A stretch of DNA of 50,866 nt from Thiobacillus sp. (GTDB taxonomy: Bacteria > Pseudomonadota > Gammaproteobacteria > Burkholderiales > Thiobacillaceae). Below, one piece after another: positions 1 through 9,382 of the stretch. The stretch is from NCBI GenBank assembly GCA_024709425.1, contig JANJWS010000059.1:1-50866 (forward strand), given 5' to 3'. The translations under genes and the position numbers were made by a program. Position 1 is the first letter of the stretch. Each line of letters begins with the position of its first letter. The notes under the pieces were generated by a model that was given only the letters and a program-made list of their open reading frames with translations, did no database searches and was not told where the DNA came from.

Positions 1-80
1 TCCCGAACAGGACGGTGAAACGCTCCCGCGCCAATGATAGTAGGCACCTCGCCTGTGAAAGTAGGTCATCGTCAGACTCC
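1..80 (+). rRNA. rrf: 5S ribosomal RNA, 3' part
   Basis: The first 80 bases match the conserved 3' half of bacterial 5S rRNA: the stretch around GCGCCAATGATAGT and the later GTGAAAGTAGGTCATCGTC are hallmark 5S segments. The 5' part lies outside the window, so this is the end of an rRNA operon. An intrinsic terminator follows within 25 bases. The exact 3' end is uncertain by a few bases. Confidence 0.93.
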
Positions 81-102
81 TTACAACGCGCTCAACCGCG
101 CC

Positions 103-135
103 AAAAACCCCCGCTCAATACGCGGGGGTTTTTTT
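103..135 (+). terminator. Intrinsic terminator of the rRNA operon
   Basis: A perfect 7-bp stem (CCCCCGC at 108-114 with GCGGGGG at 122-128) with a 7-base loop is flanked by five A and seven T residues. It lies directly downstream of the 5S gene and would end the rRNA transcript. Confidence 0.92.
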
Positions 136-257
136 ATGGCGATCGGGGGGGCGAGACTACGACTTTCGTTGTATGGCGTGCGACGGCAACAGCCGCTAAG
201 CTTGTGCAAGACGACGGCATGGGCGGCCAGATAAAAAGGCGAAAGGGAGGGAGGGGA

Positions 258-611
258 ATGAGGTTCAGGAGAAGCTTGAGTTGGGTTGGAATCTTGGCAT
301 GGCTGCTGGCTTCGCCGGTGTGGGCCACGGTGGACATCAACACTGCGCCCCAATCCGAGCTGGAGGCAGTGCCGGGAATCGGTCCGGTGAAGGCGCAGGC
401 GATCATCGACTACCGCCGGATACACGGGCCCTTCGCCAGTCTTGAAGACCTGGACCACGTCCGTGGGTTCGGCAAGACGACAATTGAAAAATTGCGTGGA
501 CATCTTCGGGTCCGACCGGTCCAGGCTGCGCCGGCGGTCGTGAAGCAGGAGATTCGCTGGTCGCGACCCAAAACGCAGGAAGCGTGCCCCGGTTGCCCTT
601 TGCGCAAATAA
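258..611 (+). CDS. ComEA-like helix-hairpin-helix DNA-binding protein
   Basis: A small exported protein of 117 residues. The N-terminus is a signal peptide (basic MRFRRS, hydrophobic stretch, cleavage near PVWA). It is followed by a ComEA-type helix-hairpin-helix domain with the typical DINTAPQSELEAVPGIGP start and the second hairpin RGFGKTTIEKL. ComEA proteins bind double-stranded DNA in the periplasm during natural transformation. The ComEC channel gene lies 11 kb downstream, so both parts of an uptake system are present. An open frame extends upstream to base 15, but it would overlap the 5S rRNA gene. The ATG at 258, after a purine-rich GGGAGGGAGGGG, gives the expected signal peptide. The short Cys-containing tail (ACPGCP) is of unknown meaning. 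Confidence 0.85.
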   Translation: MRFRRSLSWVGILAWLLASPVWATVDINTAPQSELEAVPGIGPVKAQAIIDYRRIHGPFASLEDLDHVRGFGKTTIEKLRGHLRVRPVQAAPAVVKQEIRWSRPKTQEACPGCPLRK

Positions 612-642
612 GCCGCAGCGGCGCTTGACCACGCGCCGCAGG

Positions 643-648
643 TATAAT
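643..648 (+). promoter_or_regulatory. Putative -10 box for the ZIP transporter gene
   Basis: A consensus TATAAT lies 29 bases upstream of the chosen ATG at 677. No well-spaced -35 box is visible: TTGACC at 625-630 leaves only 12 bases. The box overlaps a possible upstream ATG at 647, which argues that translation starts at 677. Confidence 0.5.
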
Positions 649-676
649 GGCGGGCTTTTCCGGGGCCGCCGTTTTC

Positions 677-1453
677 ATGTCTACGCTTGCTGTCATCCTG
701 GTCGTTACCGTCGCTGGCAGCCTGTTGAGCTTGTTGCTTGCCGCAGTGCTCGCCCTGTCTGCGCGTCCGCACTGGGTGCCGGTTCTGGTGAGCTATGCGA
801 TCGGTGCGCTGCTGGGCGCCTCGCTGCTCGAGGTGCTGCCGGAAGCCGTGGAGATGGGCGGCGATATTGATACGGTCGCGGGGGCGTTGCTGGCCGGCAT
901 CCTCATGTTTTTTCTGCTGGAAAAACTGGTGTTGTGGCGACACTGCCATGACGATGTCTGTGAAGCTCACGGTGACGCGGGGCATGGCCACGATCACGGC
1001 CGTTCGGCACTGATGATCACGGTTGGCGACACCTTCCACAATTTCGTCGACGGGATCATCATCGCGGGGGCATTCCTGGCGGATTTCCGTTTGGGCACGA
1101 TTACGGCGCTGGCGATCATCGCACACGAGATTCCACAGGAGATTGGCGACTTCATGATTCTCCTGCATTCCGGGTACAGCCGTGCGAAGGCGCTGGCGGT
1201 CAATCTGTTGACCGGCGTGGCGACGGTCGCCGGCGCACTGATCGGTTATTTTGCCTTGTCGCAGGTGGAGGGGTGGACCCCGGTGTTGCTGGGGCTGGCC
1301 GGTGCAAGCATGCTGTACGTGGCGATGTCGGACCTGATCCCCGGCCTGCACAAGCGCGCGGAGCTTGCAGCGACGCTCCAGCAACTCGTTCTAATCGGTG
1401 TCGGGATTGGCAGCATCGCGCTGGTGGCCCATCTCATCGGACACGGCCACTGA
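677..1453 (+). CDS. ZIP family divalent metal transporter
   Basis: An inner-membrane protein of 258 residues with about eight hydrophobic segments, typical of the ZIP family (zinc, iron or manganese import). The diagnostic metal-binding motifs are visible in the middle helices: HNFVDG and HEIPQEIGDF. Between helices 3 and 4 lies a histidine-rich cytoplasmic loop (HGDAGHGHDHG), a common metal sensor or buffer in this family. The start at 677 is preferred over 647 because a TATAAT box covers the earlier ATG. The 3' end overlaps a small convergent gene. Substrate cannot be told from sequence. Confidence 0.88.
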   Translation: MSTLAVILVVTVAGSLLSLLLAAVLALSARPHWVPVLVSYAIGALLGASLLEVLPEAVEMGGDIDTVAGALLAGILMFFLLEKLVLWRHCHDDVCEAHGDAGHGHDHGRSALMITVGDTFHNFVDGIIIAGAFLADFRLGTITALAIIAHEIPQEIGDFMILLHSGYSRAKALAVNLLTGVATVAGALIGYFALSQVEGWTPVLLGLAGASMLYVAMSDLIPGLHKRAELAATLQQLVLIGVGIGSIALVAHLIGHGH

Positions 1454-1609
1454 GCGGCGACGCGGGACGAGCTTGCCGGCGAGATAGGCGAATAGCAGCA
1501 GCGGAATGATGCCGAGGAAAACCAGCACGGCGAGCCCCTTGGCCACGCTGCTCGCGGTGAGCGCGAGCATCAGGACGACATACGCCCAGCCGATCGCCAC
1601 AATGTACAT
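1391..1609 (-). CDS. Small conserved membrane protein
   Basis: A 72-residue protein convergent with the ZIP gene and overlapping its 3' end by 63 bases. It has two closely spaced hydrophobic segments (starting MYIVAIGWAYVVLMLAL and LAVLVFLGIIPLLL) followed by a basic PRRR and a charged tail. This pattern matches a small membrane protein I recall from many betaproteobacterial genomes; its function is unknown. Start chosen at the ATG just before the first helix. The overlap and short length make it less certain than its neighbours. Confidence 0.6.
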   Translation of the reverse strand: MYIVAIGWAYVVLMLALTASSVAKGLAVLVFLGIIPLLLFAYLAGKLVPRRRSVAVSDEMGHQRDAANPDTD

Positions 1610-1738
1610 GACCACGCCCCAACAGAAATCGTCAACTATGGTAACCAAAGCAGGGCGTCTACGCACACGGAACGTCGGGTTCGACTCGTGCTGCCACGGG
1701 AAGGTGCTTCCGCAAATGATTGAGGCCGGGAGGGGCGC

Positions 1739-4700
1739 GTGAACCCTTCGCTCTCCGCGCTCGATCGGCTCGCTGCCGATACGCGCACTGTCGCCCGCGC
1801 CATGGCGTTGCTGTGGACGTATCGACCGCGGACGGCAAGTCTGGAGCTGCTGCGCGCGCTCGGATGGAAATCTTCTTCCGGCAAGGCATTTACGCATGAG
1901 CTTGTGAAGCTCGGGCAGCAGGAGCTCGGTGCGTGCGGTTTGCTGGTCGAACAGGCGGCGCGGCAGGGGTACGTTCGCCTGGAAGACGAGGCACGCACGG
2001 TGCTGTATCGGGAGTTACTCGATGGCACGCCCATGGATGAACTGCGCGACGGACTCTGGCGCGCCGAAAAATACAGCCAGGGGACAGCCGCATACTCCAA
2101 TTGGCCCTTGTGGGAGGTCGGGCCGACGGTGGCTGTGATACGTCTGGCACTTCTGTCGGGCACGCCAGCGGCCGAACTGAACCAGATGAAGCAACAGATC
2201 ATGCACCGCCTAGACTGGGGGCGTGTTCTCAGCGAGGCATTCATCGAATCGCTCGACACGGCGCTGCTCGCGCGCGTCGACCCGACATGGCGGTGGAGTA
2301 TCGTCTATGGGGCGGTGGAAAACGTTTGCCGCAGCTTCGATCCGGAGTGGTTGCCGATCTACCGATGGGGCCTGGAACAGCTTGCCGTGGCACGCAGTGA
2401 GATGCCGGACTATCTGCGCTTGCAGTTCGCCGAAGCACTGCTGCTCGCAGGTGAGCGCGCGCGTGTGGTCGATCTGCTGCGAGACGAGGATAGCGGCGCG
2501 GCCGACGCGCTGCGTGCTGCGACCAGGATTCAGGAAGGTCGCTGGGCCGAGGGCCAGGTGGATTTCGAGGCCGCGCTCAAGCGCCGCCAGGCGGAATTTG
2601 GCGCGAAGAAACGGCTGCTGCCGGAGACGCTTGCCTGGTTTTATGTGCTTGCGCTGCTCGCACAGCAGACGCCCAAGCACCTGGAACGTGCGCGCAAATT
2701 CTGCATTGGTGAATCGGGCTCGCGCAGTCCATCGCCTTTTGAGCGTTGGGGCGTCTGGGTGCATGCCACCGGCGTGCGGCTGGGTGAGTGCGCACTCGAT
2801 CCGGACGTCTTCAAGGTCAGTGCTCCCCACCCGTCTCTGGACGGCATCTGGCGCGTGCTGGCGCGCGCCTGGCTTGGCCCGGAAACGATCGGCAAATTGG
2901 GGGCCAAGGCGGCCGAGCAACATGCTGCGGGGGTTGCGGCCTTGCGCAAACGCCTGCGTGCCTGTGGCCACGACTGGCTCGACGGCCAGGTCGCCGCCGG
3001 CGAGGCGGTGTTCGTCGGCGGCGAGGCACCCGGGAATTTCTTTGTCGGGGGCGCGGGCGAGAACTGGCGTACCGTGCTGGCCTCGCTTCAAGCCCTGGGT
3101 GCGGAGACGCCTGGCGATGCGCGGGCGACGCGTCTGGTATGGGCCATCGATCTCGACAAGCTCGGTGGCATCGAAACGATCGAACCTTTCGAGCAAAAGC
3201 GTGGGCCGCGCGGGTGGGGCAAGCCGAAACCGCTTTCTCTGGCGAAGCTGGCTGGAAACGAGCGGCTGGAACCCTGGGACGCGAGCGTGGCACGCGCCAT
3301 TCGTCAGGACAGTTATTCCGCACGCCGGTATGTGATCGATCGCGCCCTCGCGATCGTGGCGCTGATCGGTCATCCGGCGGTGGTCATGGCCGATGCGCCG
3401 GATACACGCGTCGATGTCGTCGAGGGCACGCCTGAACTCGAAGTAATACGCGAGGGCGATCACTACGTGATGCGTGTCACGCCCCCGGTGCGGGGGCAGA
3501 CTGCCAGAAAAGATTACGACTATTTCATCGATGCCGACGAGAAGCGCGAGCAGGAGGCGTTGCGTCAGATCACGGTGGTGCGCGAGTCGCCACAGCGCGT
3601 GCGTGTGATCCGCCTGACGCCGGCGCAGCGGCGTGCGGCCCAACTGGTCTCGGGCCGGTTCAAGGTGCCGGCGGCTGCGCATGCGGAATTGCAGCAGACC
3701 CTGCAGTCGTTGGCTCCCCATTTTCACATCCAGTCCGATTCGGCCGAGGCCGCCCGCGAGGTGCCGGCCGAGACGCGTTTGCGCGCCGAGCTGGCGCCGC
3801 AGGGTGAGGCCTTGACGCTGCGTCTGGTAGTTGCACCCCTGGGGCTGGATGGGCCGCGTCTCGTGCCCGGCGAGGGCCGACCGCGGGTGATGGCGGCCGT
3901 GAAGGGCGAGAGCATTGGCGCTGTGCGCGATCTCGATGCGGAACGCGCGCATCTCGATGCCGTTCTCGAGGCGGTGCCGTTTTTGGCTGTGCCGCGGCGT
4001 GGTGACGCGGTCTGCGAATGGATCGTGGAGGACCCGGAACAAGCGCTGGCGATGGTCGAGACGCTGCATGCCATCCCCGCGATCGCCGCGGTCGACTGGC
4101 CGCGCGGCCAGCAGGTGCGCGTGCTGAGCGTGGACGCGGCGCATCTGACGGTGAAGGTCAGCACGGCACGGGACTGGTTTTCGGTGAAGGGCGAAGCGCA
4201 CCTGGACGAGGGTCTGGTCTTCAAGCTGGAGGAACTGCTCGCCGCGGCGGCCGGCAAGAGCCGTTTCGTGCCCATGGGCAAGGGCGTCTATGCTGCGCTG
4301 ACGCGTGAGCTGCAAGAGCGTCTGGCCGACCTGGCAGCGGTGGCCGAAACCGATTCCCGGGGCGTGCGGATCCCGACGCTTGCGGCGGGCTGGCTCGACG
4401 CGGTGCTGGAAGGCGCGCAAGCCGAGACCGATGGTGAATTTCGTGCAAAAGCCGGACTGCTCGAGGCGGCGCGGGATAGGGTCGTCGCATTGCCCGCGGG
4501 CCTGCAGGCGGAACTGCGACCCTACCAGGAAGACGGTTTCGTCTGGGCGATGCGGCTTGCACAAGCCGGCTTCGGCGCCTGCCTCGCCGATGACATGGGA
4601 CTGGGCAAGACCCTGCAGGCGCTTGCGGTCATGCTCGCGCGCGCGGAGGGTGGGCCGTCCCTGATCGTTGCCCCGACTTCGGTATGCGGCAACTGGCTTG

Positions 4701-5890
4701 CCGAGACGCGTCGGTTTGCACCTGCGCTCAACCCGGTGGTGTTCGGTGAGGGCGACCGCACGACCGTGGTGGAGTCGGCGGGGCCGCACGACGTGGTCAT
4801 CGTCTCCTACACGCTGATGCAGCAGGCGCAGGAACGCTTCGCTTCGCGCACCTGGCATACGGTGGTCGCCGACGAGGCCCAGGCGGTGAAGAATGCAGCC
4901 GCCAAACGCTCGCTGGCCCTGTTCGAACTGCCGGCGGATTTCCGCATGGCCCTGTCCGGCACGCCCGTGGAAAACCGGCTGGCCGAACTCTGGTCGATCA
5001 TGCGCTATTGCAACCCGGGCCTTCTGGGCACGTTGTCGCGCTTCAATGAACGCTTTGCCTCCCCTATAGAGAGGGGACACGACCGCGAGGCGCAGCGCCG
5101 GTTGCGGCGCTTGATCGCACCCTTCGTGCTGCGCCGGACCAAGGCGCAGGTGCTGGACGATCTGCCGCCGCGCACCGAGCTCGTGCTTTCCATCGCGCCC
5201 GAGGCTGACGAGGCCGCGCATTACGAGGCCTTGCGCCGCCAGGCCGTGGCGGCCGCGGAAAGCGCTCTGGGCAGCGACGGTGCGCAGGCGCGTTTCTCCG
5301 TTCTTGCCCAGCTCACGAAACTGCGGCGTGCCGCGTGCGATCCGCGTCTGGCCAGTCCCGAGTTCGGCATCGTCGGCGCGAAACTGCGCGCGTTCACGGA
5401 ACTGGCCCAGGAACTGGCTGCCAACGGCCACAAGGCGCTCGTGTTCAGCCAGTTCGTCGATTTCCTCACCCTGCTGCGCGAACCGCTCGATGCATGCGGC
5501 ATCCGCTATCAATACCTTGATGGCGCCACGCCGGCAGCGGAGCGCAGCCGCCGCGTCGAGGCGTTCCAGCGCGGCGACGGCGAACTGTTTCTGATCAGTC
5601 TCAAGGCCGGCGGTTTCGGCCTCAACCTCACGGCGGCCGATTACGTCGTCATTACCGATCCTTGGTGGAACCCGGCCGCGGAAGACCAGGCGATGGGCCG
5701 CGCGCATCGCATCGGGCAACAGCGCCCCGTGACCGTCTATCGCCTGGTTGCCAGGGGCACTCTCGAAGAGCGCATTGTCGAGCTGCACCACGACAAGCGT
5801 GCGCTGGCCGAAGGCGTACTGGGCGAAGGCGGTGAAGGTGCGGCCGTGCCGTCTACCGAAGAGCTGATGGCGCTGATGCGGGGCGACTGA
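1739..5890 (+). CDS. Large SNF2-family DEAD/DEAH-box helicase
   Basis: A 1383-residue protein. The C-terminal 450 residues form a complete SNF2/RapA-type ATPase: Walker A in DDMGLGKT (951-958), the DEAQ box at 1045-1048, motif III SGTPVEN, and the helicase C domain with SQFVDF and the closing motif [11 protein letters not shown]. Such enzymes are ATP-driven translocases that remodel protein-DNA complexes. The first 900 residues show no domain I can name. They are alanine- and arginine-rich and may be a repeat-like partner-binding region. The start is GTG at 1739 after a GGGAGGGG ribosome-binding site. It stands alone as a transcription unit. It is larger than RapA (968 residues) and is not an obvious orthologue. 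Confidence 0.88.
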   Translation: MNPSLSALDRLAADTRTVARAMALLWTYRPRTASLELLRALGWKSSSGKAFTHELVKLGQQELGACGLLVEQAARQGYVRLEDEARTVLYRELLDGTPMDELRDGLWRAEKYSQGTAAYSNWPLWEVGPTVAVIRLALLSGTPAAELNQMKQQIMHRLDWGRVLSEAFIESLDTALLARVDPTWRWSIVYGAVENVCRSFDPEWLPIYRWGLEQLAVARSEMPDYLRLQFAEALLLAGERARVVDLLRDEDSGAADALRAATRIQEGRWAEGQVDFEAALKRRQAEFGAKKRLLPETLAWFYVLALLAQQTPKHLERARKFCIGESGSRSPSPFERWGVWVHATGVRLGECALDPDVFKVSAPHPSLDGIWRVLARAWLGPETIGKLGAKAAEQHAAGVAALRKRLRACGHDWLDGQVAAGEAVFVGGEAPGNFFVGGAGENWRTVLASLQALGAETPGDARATRLVWAIDLDKLGGIETIEPFEQKRGPRGWGKPKPLSLAKLAGNERLEPWDASVARAIRQDSYSARRYVIDRALAIVALIGHPAVVMADAPDTRVDVVEGTPELEVIREGDHYVMRVTPPVRGQTARKDYDYFIDADEKREQEALRQITVVRESPQRVRVIRLTPAQRRAAQLVSGRFKVPAAAHAELQQTLQSLAPHFHIQSDSAEAAREVPAETRLRAELAPQGEALTLRLVVAPLGLDGPRLVPGEGRPRVMAAVKGESIGAVRDLDAERAHLDAVLEAVPFLAVPRRGDAVCEWIVEDPEQALAMVETLHAIPAIAAVDWPRGQQVRVLSVDAAHLTVKVSTARDWFSVKGEAHLDEGLVFKLEELLAAAAGKSRFVPMGKGVYAALTRELQERLADLAAVAETDSRGVRIPTLAAGWLDAVLEGAQAETDGEFRAKAGLLEAARDRVVALPAGLQAELRPYQEDGFVWAMRLAQAGFGACLADDMGLGKTLQALAVMLARAEGGPSLIVAPTSVCGNWLAETRRFAPALNPVVFGEGDRTTVVESAGPHDVVIVSYTLMQQAQERFASRTWHTVVADEAQAVKNAAAKRSLALFELPADFRMALSGTPVENRLAELWSIMRYCNPGLLGTLSRFNERFASPIERGHDREAQRRLRRLIAPFVLRRTKAQVLDDLPPRTELVLSIAPEADEAAHYEALRRQAVAAAESALGSDGAQARFSVLAQLTKLRRAACDPRLASPEFGIVGAKLRAFTELAQELAANGHKALVFSQFVDFLTLLREPLDACGIRYQYLDGATPAAERSRRVEAFQRGDGELFLISLKAGGFGLNLTAADYVVITDPWWNPAAEDQAMGRAHRIGQQRPVTVYRLVARGTLEERIVELHHDKRALAEGVLGEGGEGAAVPSTEELMALMRGD

Positions 5891-5905
5891 TCGTCCCCGG
5901 GGGAT

Positions 5906-5914
5906 TGCTACAAT
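5906..5914 (+). promoter_or_regulatory. Extended -10 promoter element for rimO
   Basis: TGCTACAAT fits an extended -10 element (TG, one base, TACAAT). Transcription would begin near 5921, about 50 bases upstream of the ATG at 5974. This supports the internal start rather than the upstream TTG at 5905. Confidence 0.5.
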
Positions 5915-5973
5915 GGCGCAACGTTCAACAGCCTCCTTGCGTGCCAGCGGTTACCGTCCGGCACATACACCAC

Positions 5974-7296
5974 ATGAAAGCAAATAAAGGGATTCCGACC
6001 GTCGGCTTCGTTTCGCTCGGCTGTCCGAAGGCGACGGTCGATTCGGAACGCATCCTGACGCAGTTGCGCGCGGAGGGCTATGGCATCGTTGGAACCTACG
6101 ACGATGCCGACGTGGTCGTGGTGAACACCTGCGGCTTTATCGATGCCGCGGTGCAGGAGTCGCTGGAAGCAATCGGCGAGGCGCTGGCGGAAAACGGCAG
6201 GGTGATCGTGACCGGCTGCCTGGGTGCGAAAGGCGACCTGATCCGCGAGGTTCATCCGAAGGTGCTGGCGGTGTCCGGGCCGCACGCGCTGGAGGAGGTC
6301 ATGGAGGCGGTGCACGGTGCGCTCCCCAAGCCGCACGATCCCTTCGAGGACCTGATCCCGCCCGGCGGCGTCAAGCTGACCCCGCGCCACTATGCCTATC
6401 TGAAGATCTCGGAAGGCTGCAACCACCGGTGCACCTTCTGCATCATTCCCTCGTTGCGCGGCGACCTGGTGAGCCGGCCGATCGGCGAGGTGATGAACGA
6501 GGCGGAAAAACTGGTCGGTGCGGGCGTGCAGGAGCTGCTGGTGGTGTCGCAGGACACCAGCGCATACGGTGTCGATGTGAAATACCGGCCGGGCTTCTGG
6601 GGCGGCCGGCCGCTGAAGACACGCATGACGGAACTGGCCGGCGCGCTCGGCAGCCTGGGGGCGTGGGTACGCCTGCATTACGTCTATCCCTATCCGAGTG
6701 TGGATGACGTGATTCCGCTGATGGCCGATGGCCGCGTCCTGCCTTATCTCGATATCCCGCTTCAGCATGCCAGCCCGCGCATTCTCAAGCTGATGAAGCG
6801 TCCCGGCGCGGTGGAGCAGACGCTTGACCGCATCCAGGCCTGGCGGGCAGCGGTACCCGACCTCACGCTGCGCTCGACCTTCATTGTGGGGTTTCCCGGC
6901 GAGACCGACGCGGAGTTCGAGGAATTGCTGGATTTCCTGAAGGAAGCGCAGCTCGATCGGGTCGGTTGTTTCGCGTATTCGCCAGTCGAGGGTGCCGCGG
7001 CGAACGATCTGCCCGATGCGGTCCCGGAGGACCTGAAGGAGGAGCGCCTGGAGCGTTTCATGGAGACGCAGGCCGAGATTTCCGCCTCGCGCCTCGATGC
7101 GAAGATCGGCCGCACCATCGAGGTGATGGTCGACGAGGAGGACGAGGTGGGGACGCTCGCACGCAGCCAGGGCGATGCGCCGGAGATCGACGGCGTGGTG
7201 TATCTGGAAGGTGTGTTCGGTTTGCGTCCCGGCACGCGGCTCAAGGTTCGGGTTGACGAGGCCGACGAGCACGACCTGTGGGCGACGCCAGTGTGA
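5974..7296 (+). CDS. rimO: Ribosomal protein S12 methylthiotransferase RimO
   Basis: Radical SAM enzyme of 440 residues that adds a methylthio group to the conserved aspartate of ribosomal protein S12. The N-terminal UPF0004 domain carries three cluster cysteines (C17 in SLGC, C53 in NTCGF, C82 in TGCLG). The radical SAM CxxxCxxC motif is C149, C153, C156, followed by IIPSLRG. The C-terminus is a TRAM domain. RimO rather than MiaB is indicated by the GCPK start and the overall pattern. The ATG at 5974 begins just before the conserved N-terminus and lies 50 bases after an extended -10 element. Confidence 0.95.
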   Translation: MKANKGIPTVGFVSLGCPKATVDSERILTQLRAEGYGIVGTYDDADVVVVNTCGFIDAAVQESLEAIGEALAENGRVIVTGCLGAKGDLIREVHPKVLAVSGPHALEEVMEAVHGALPKPHDPFEDLIPPGGVKLTPRHYAYLKISEGCNHRCTFCIIPSLRGDLVSRPIGEVMNEAEKLVGAGVQELLVVSQDTSAYGVDVKYRPGFWGGRPLKTRMTELAGALGSLGAWVRLHYVYPYPSVDDVIPLMADGRVLPYLDIPLQHASPRILKLMKRPGAVEQTLDRIQAWRAAVPDLTLRSTFIVGFPGETDAEFEELLDFLKEAQLDRVGCFAYSPVEGAAANDLPDAVPEDLKEERLERFMETQAEISASRLDAKIGRTIEVMVDEEDEVGTLARSQGDAPEIDGVVYLEGVFGLRPGTRLKVRVDEADEHDLWATPV

Positions 7297-7417
7297 GGCG
7301 CGCGCGCGTCATGAAGCATTCATCGCGCGCCGGCATCATCCCGTCGATCCCAGAAGGTCGCGCATCGCTTTTGGTTCCGGCGCGGGGGGCTGGCGGTTTT
7401 TTTGGAAAGAGAAAGGC

Positions 7418-7729
7418 ATGAAGGTTCCTGGCATTTCATCGGCGGGTGGCGGTTTCGCGGCGTTGGCGTTGCTGGCGGCATTCCCCGTGCAGGCGACCGA
7501 TGTCGATTCGGGGATGTGCCGCGGTGCCTATCCGGTGCCGTTGATGACACCGGGGGAGTGTGAGACACACGTTGCGCATTTGCGCGCACTGGAGGCGCGC
7601 GGCGACAAGGTTGCCCTCGCCGAGGCGCTACGGCAGCATGCCTTGCTGCTGGACGCGCGCGCGCTTGCCTGCGGGTGCGCGTTGATGGAGGCCGAACCGG
7701 CCAAGGTGGGCGCGTCCTCGGACTGCTGA
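7418..7729 (+). CDS. Small secreted cysteine-containing protein, unknown function
   Basis: A 103-residue protein with a clear signal peptide (MKVPG, Ala/Leu core, cleavage after PVQA). The mature part has six cysteines, including a CGC pair near the C-terminus and a final Cys residue. This suggests disulfides or cofactor binding in the periplasm. A purine-rich AAAGAGAAAGG precedes the ATG. It lies 120 bases after rimO and may be cotranscribed. I do not recognise a family. Confidence 0.6.
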   Translation: MKVPGISSAGGGFAALALLAAFPVQATDVDSGMCRGAYPVPLMTPGECETHVAHLRALEARGDKVALAEALRQHALLLDARALACGCALMEAEPAKVGASSDC

Positions 7730-7823
7730 GCGGCGCTGCGTTCCCCATCCCGGCGCATGCCGGAGCGACGAAAACAGGTTTGCTGGGCGTGACCGAACGG
7801 GCATGGCGTGTTGCCATTCCCGA

Positions 7824-8870
7824 TCATGAAACCGGTGCCGCCCGTTTCCCTCTCCCCATCCCGCAAGCGGGCGAGGGGGACACGGAATCGCTTCGCGATG
7901 TTTCACGCCAAGGATCGGCGCGCAGCAGTGTGCCGAGTGCGGAGCGTTTGCGCCAGAACCGCCAGCGATCCATGCGGTGTCCGTGACAGGCGAGTCCGCG
8001 TACCGGATCGACCAGACTGACGCGGGCATGTCTTGTTTGTACCGCGGCGAGCGTCTGCTCAAGCCGATGAAGCGCCTCGCGCCAGCCGAACGCGTCGCCT
8101 GCCTGGATCGCGGCAGCGAGCGCGTCGAAGACGGCGACATCGCTGCTCGCGTCGATGCTCGAATTCACGCTTGCCCCTGTGAAACGCGCGAGGGCCTGCA
8201 GGTCTTCGTGTTGGCAGGCGATTCGCCACGGATGCGGGTGCGCTGCGGGCAGGACGCCGCCGCCCCACGGCCACAGCGCGTTGACCGGCAGCGCGCCGCG
8301 GGCTTCGCGTGCCTGGTTGACCGGGTGGTCGTGCAGCAGCATCTGGACTTCGTTGAGTTGGGTACGAAATTGCGTGGCGTCGGGGCCTTGCGGCAGCAGG
8401 GGCTGGATGTCGCGGCCGGCCGCAAGCGAGGGTGGCGTGGTGGTCAGCGCGGCGGGTCGGGCGAGGCGAAGGTACCAGCGCTGCGGTCGCAGGGGCAAGG
8501 GGCGCAGCGCATCGCCGAAGTGCGTGCCGATGGCGGACGCCAGGGTATCGGCTTCGTCGGACGTGAGGTCGGGCGCATCGCCTGCGAGCACGATGCGGTC
8601 GCGCATGACGCGCAGGTGAACCGGGTCGACACGCAACCAGTAGGCGCTACCGGCCGTACCACCGTCGGCTTCCAGGGTGATGGGGGCGACTGGCCAGTCC
8701 TGCTGCTGCTCGATGCCGAGCGCTTCGCACAATGCCGCCTCCGTGCCCGCCGCGGGACAGGATTCGCGGCGTCCGCGGGCGAGCAGCGTCTGCAGTGTCG
8801 GCAAGTGCATGCCCTGTGCGGCGTCGAGCAGCTGCGGGGGCGGGAACAGGTGGGGGACGAGAACCAGCAT
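7824..8870 (-). CDS. RpfE-like regulatory/phosphoglycerate-mutase-related protein
   Basis: A 348-residue soluble protein starting MLVLVPHLFPPPQLLD. It resembles proteins annotated as RpfE-type regulatory proteins in beta- and gammaproteobacteria, but no catalytic motif is visible, so the function is open. Notable blocks are HLRVMRDRIVLAG and a central LNEVQMLLHDHPVNQAREARG. The last 25 or so residues (around SPSPACGMGRG) are read from a palindromic intergenic-type repeat and are probably not part of the ancestral protein. It is divergent from the YjbQ gene, with 48 bases between start codons. Confidence 0.7.
   Translation of the reverse strand: MLVLVPHLFPPPQLLDAAQGMHLPTLQTLLARGRRESCPAAGTEAALCEALGIEQQQDWPVAPITLEADGGTAGSAYWLRVDPVHLRVMRDRIVLAGDAPDLTSDEADTLASAIGTHFGDALRPLPLRPQRWYLRLARPAALTTTPPSLAAGRDIQPLLPQGPDATQFRTQLNEVQMLLHDHPVNQAREARGALPVNALWPWGGGVLPAAHPHPWRIACQHEDLQALARFTGASVNSSIDASSDVAVFDALAAAIQAGDAFGWREALHRLEQTLAAVQTRHARVSLVDPVRGLACHGHRMDRWRFWRKRSALGTLLRADPWRETSRSDSVSPSPACGMGRGKRAAPVS
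7848..7880. repeat. REP-like palindrome overlapping a gene end
   Basis: CCCCATCCCGC (7854-7864), a 2-base AA loop, then GCGGGCGAGGGG (7867-7878) form a near-perfect hairpin. It is the common SPSPACGxGRG-encoding type of intergenic palindrome seen in many proteobacteria. Here it is read as the C-terminal coding part of the minus-strand RpfE-like gene. Confidence 0.65.
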
Positions 8871-8905
8871 GCGGCGAGTTTAGCGAAATTGGCGCCGACG
8901 GGCCC

Positions 8906-8911
8906 TACAAT
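8906..8911 (+). promoter_or_regulatory. Putative -10 box for the yjbQ-like gene
   Basis: TACAAT ends 7 bases before the ATG at 8919 and overlaps an in-frame ATG at 8910. If used, transcription would start at or next to the start codon, giving a leaderless or nearly leaderless message. No good -35 box was found. Confidence 0.4.
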
Positions 8912-8918
8912 GTGCGCC

Positions 8919-9338
8919 ATGCGACAAGCGCTTCACGAAATCAACGTTCCCACTCGCGGCAAGGGGCTGTACGCGTTCACTGCCGAGGCGGTGGCGTGGG
9001 TGCGTGGCAGTGGCATTCGCGCGGGCTTGCTCACGCTTTACATTCGTCACACGTCGGCGAGCCTGCTGATCCAGGAAAACTACGACCCGACGGTGCAGAC
9101 CGACCTGGAGCGGTTCTTCGCCCGTCTGGTGCCGGATGGCGACGCCCTCTACGACCACACGCTGGAAGGGCCCGACGACATGCCGGCGCACGTGCGTGCG
9201 GCGCTGACGCAGACCCACCTGGCGATTCCGGTGGCGGATGGTGCGCCGCTGCTGGGCACGTGGCAGGGGCTGTATGTGTTCGAGCACCGTCGCGCCACGC
9301 AGACGCGCAGCGTGGTGCTGCATCTTCTGGGCGAGTAG
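8919..9338 (+). CDS. YjbQ/UPF0047 family protein (secondary thiamine-phosphate synthase type)
   Basis: A 139-residue protein covering the whole UPF0047 fold. Conserved features are TLYIRHTSASLLIQEN, the DMPAHVRAAL segment and the closing GTWQGLYVFEHR with its final hydrophobic strand. YjbQ proteins have weak thiamine-phosphate synthase activity in vitro; the physiological role is unclear. The first possible ATG is at 8910 and the second at 8919. A TACAAT box overlapping the first favours the second. It is transcribed away from the RpfE-like gene. Confidence 0.9.
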   Translation: MRQALHEINVPTRGKGLYAFTAEAVAWVRGSGIRAGLLTLYIRHTSASLLIQENYDPTVQTDLERFFARLVPDGDALYDHTLEGPDDMPAHVRAALTQTHLAIPVADGAPLLGTWQGLYVFEHRRATQTRSVVLHLLGE

Positions 9339-9382
9339 GGCGGCTGTGGCATACTCGGCAAATTTCCTTTCCGGGTCGCGTT

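Noticed and set aside
15-257. Longer version of the ComEA-like protein starting at base 15
   Set aside because: It would be translated from 5S rRNA and the terminator; the internal ATG at 258 gives a proper signal peptide.
2210-5791. Very long minus-strand open frame opposite the SNF2 gene
   Set aside because: Typical shadow of a GC-rich gene; its sequence is Arg/His/Gln-rich and has no domain, while the plus strand has all helicase motifs.
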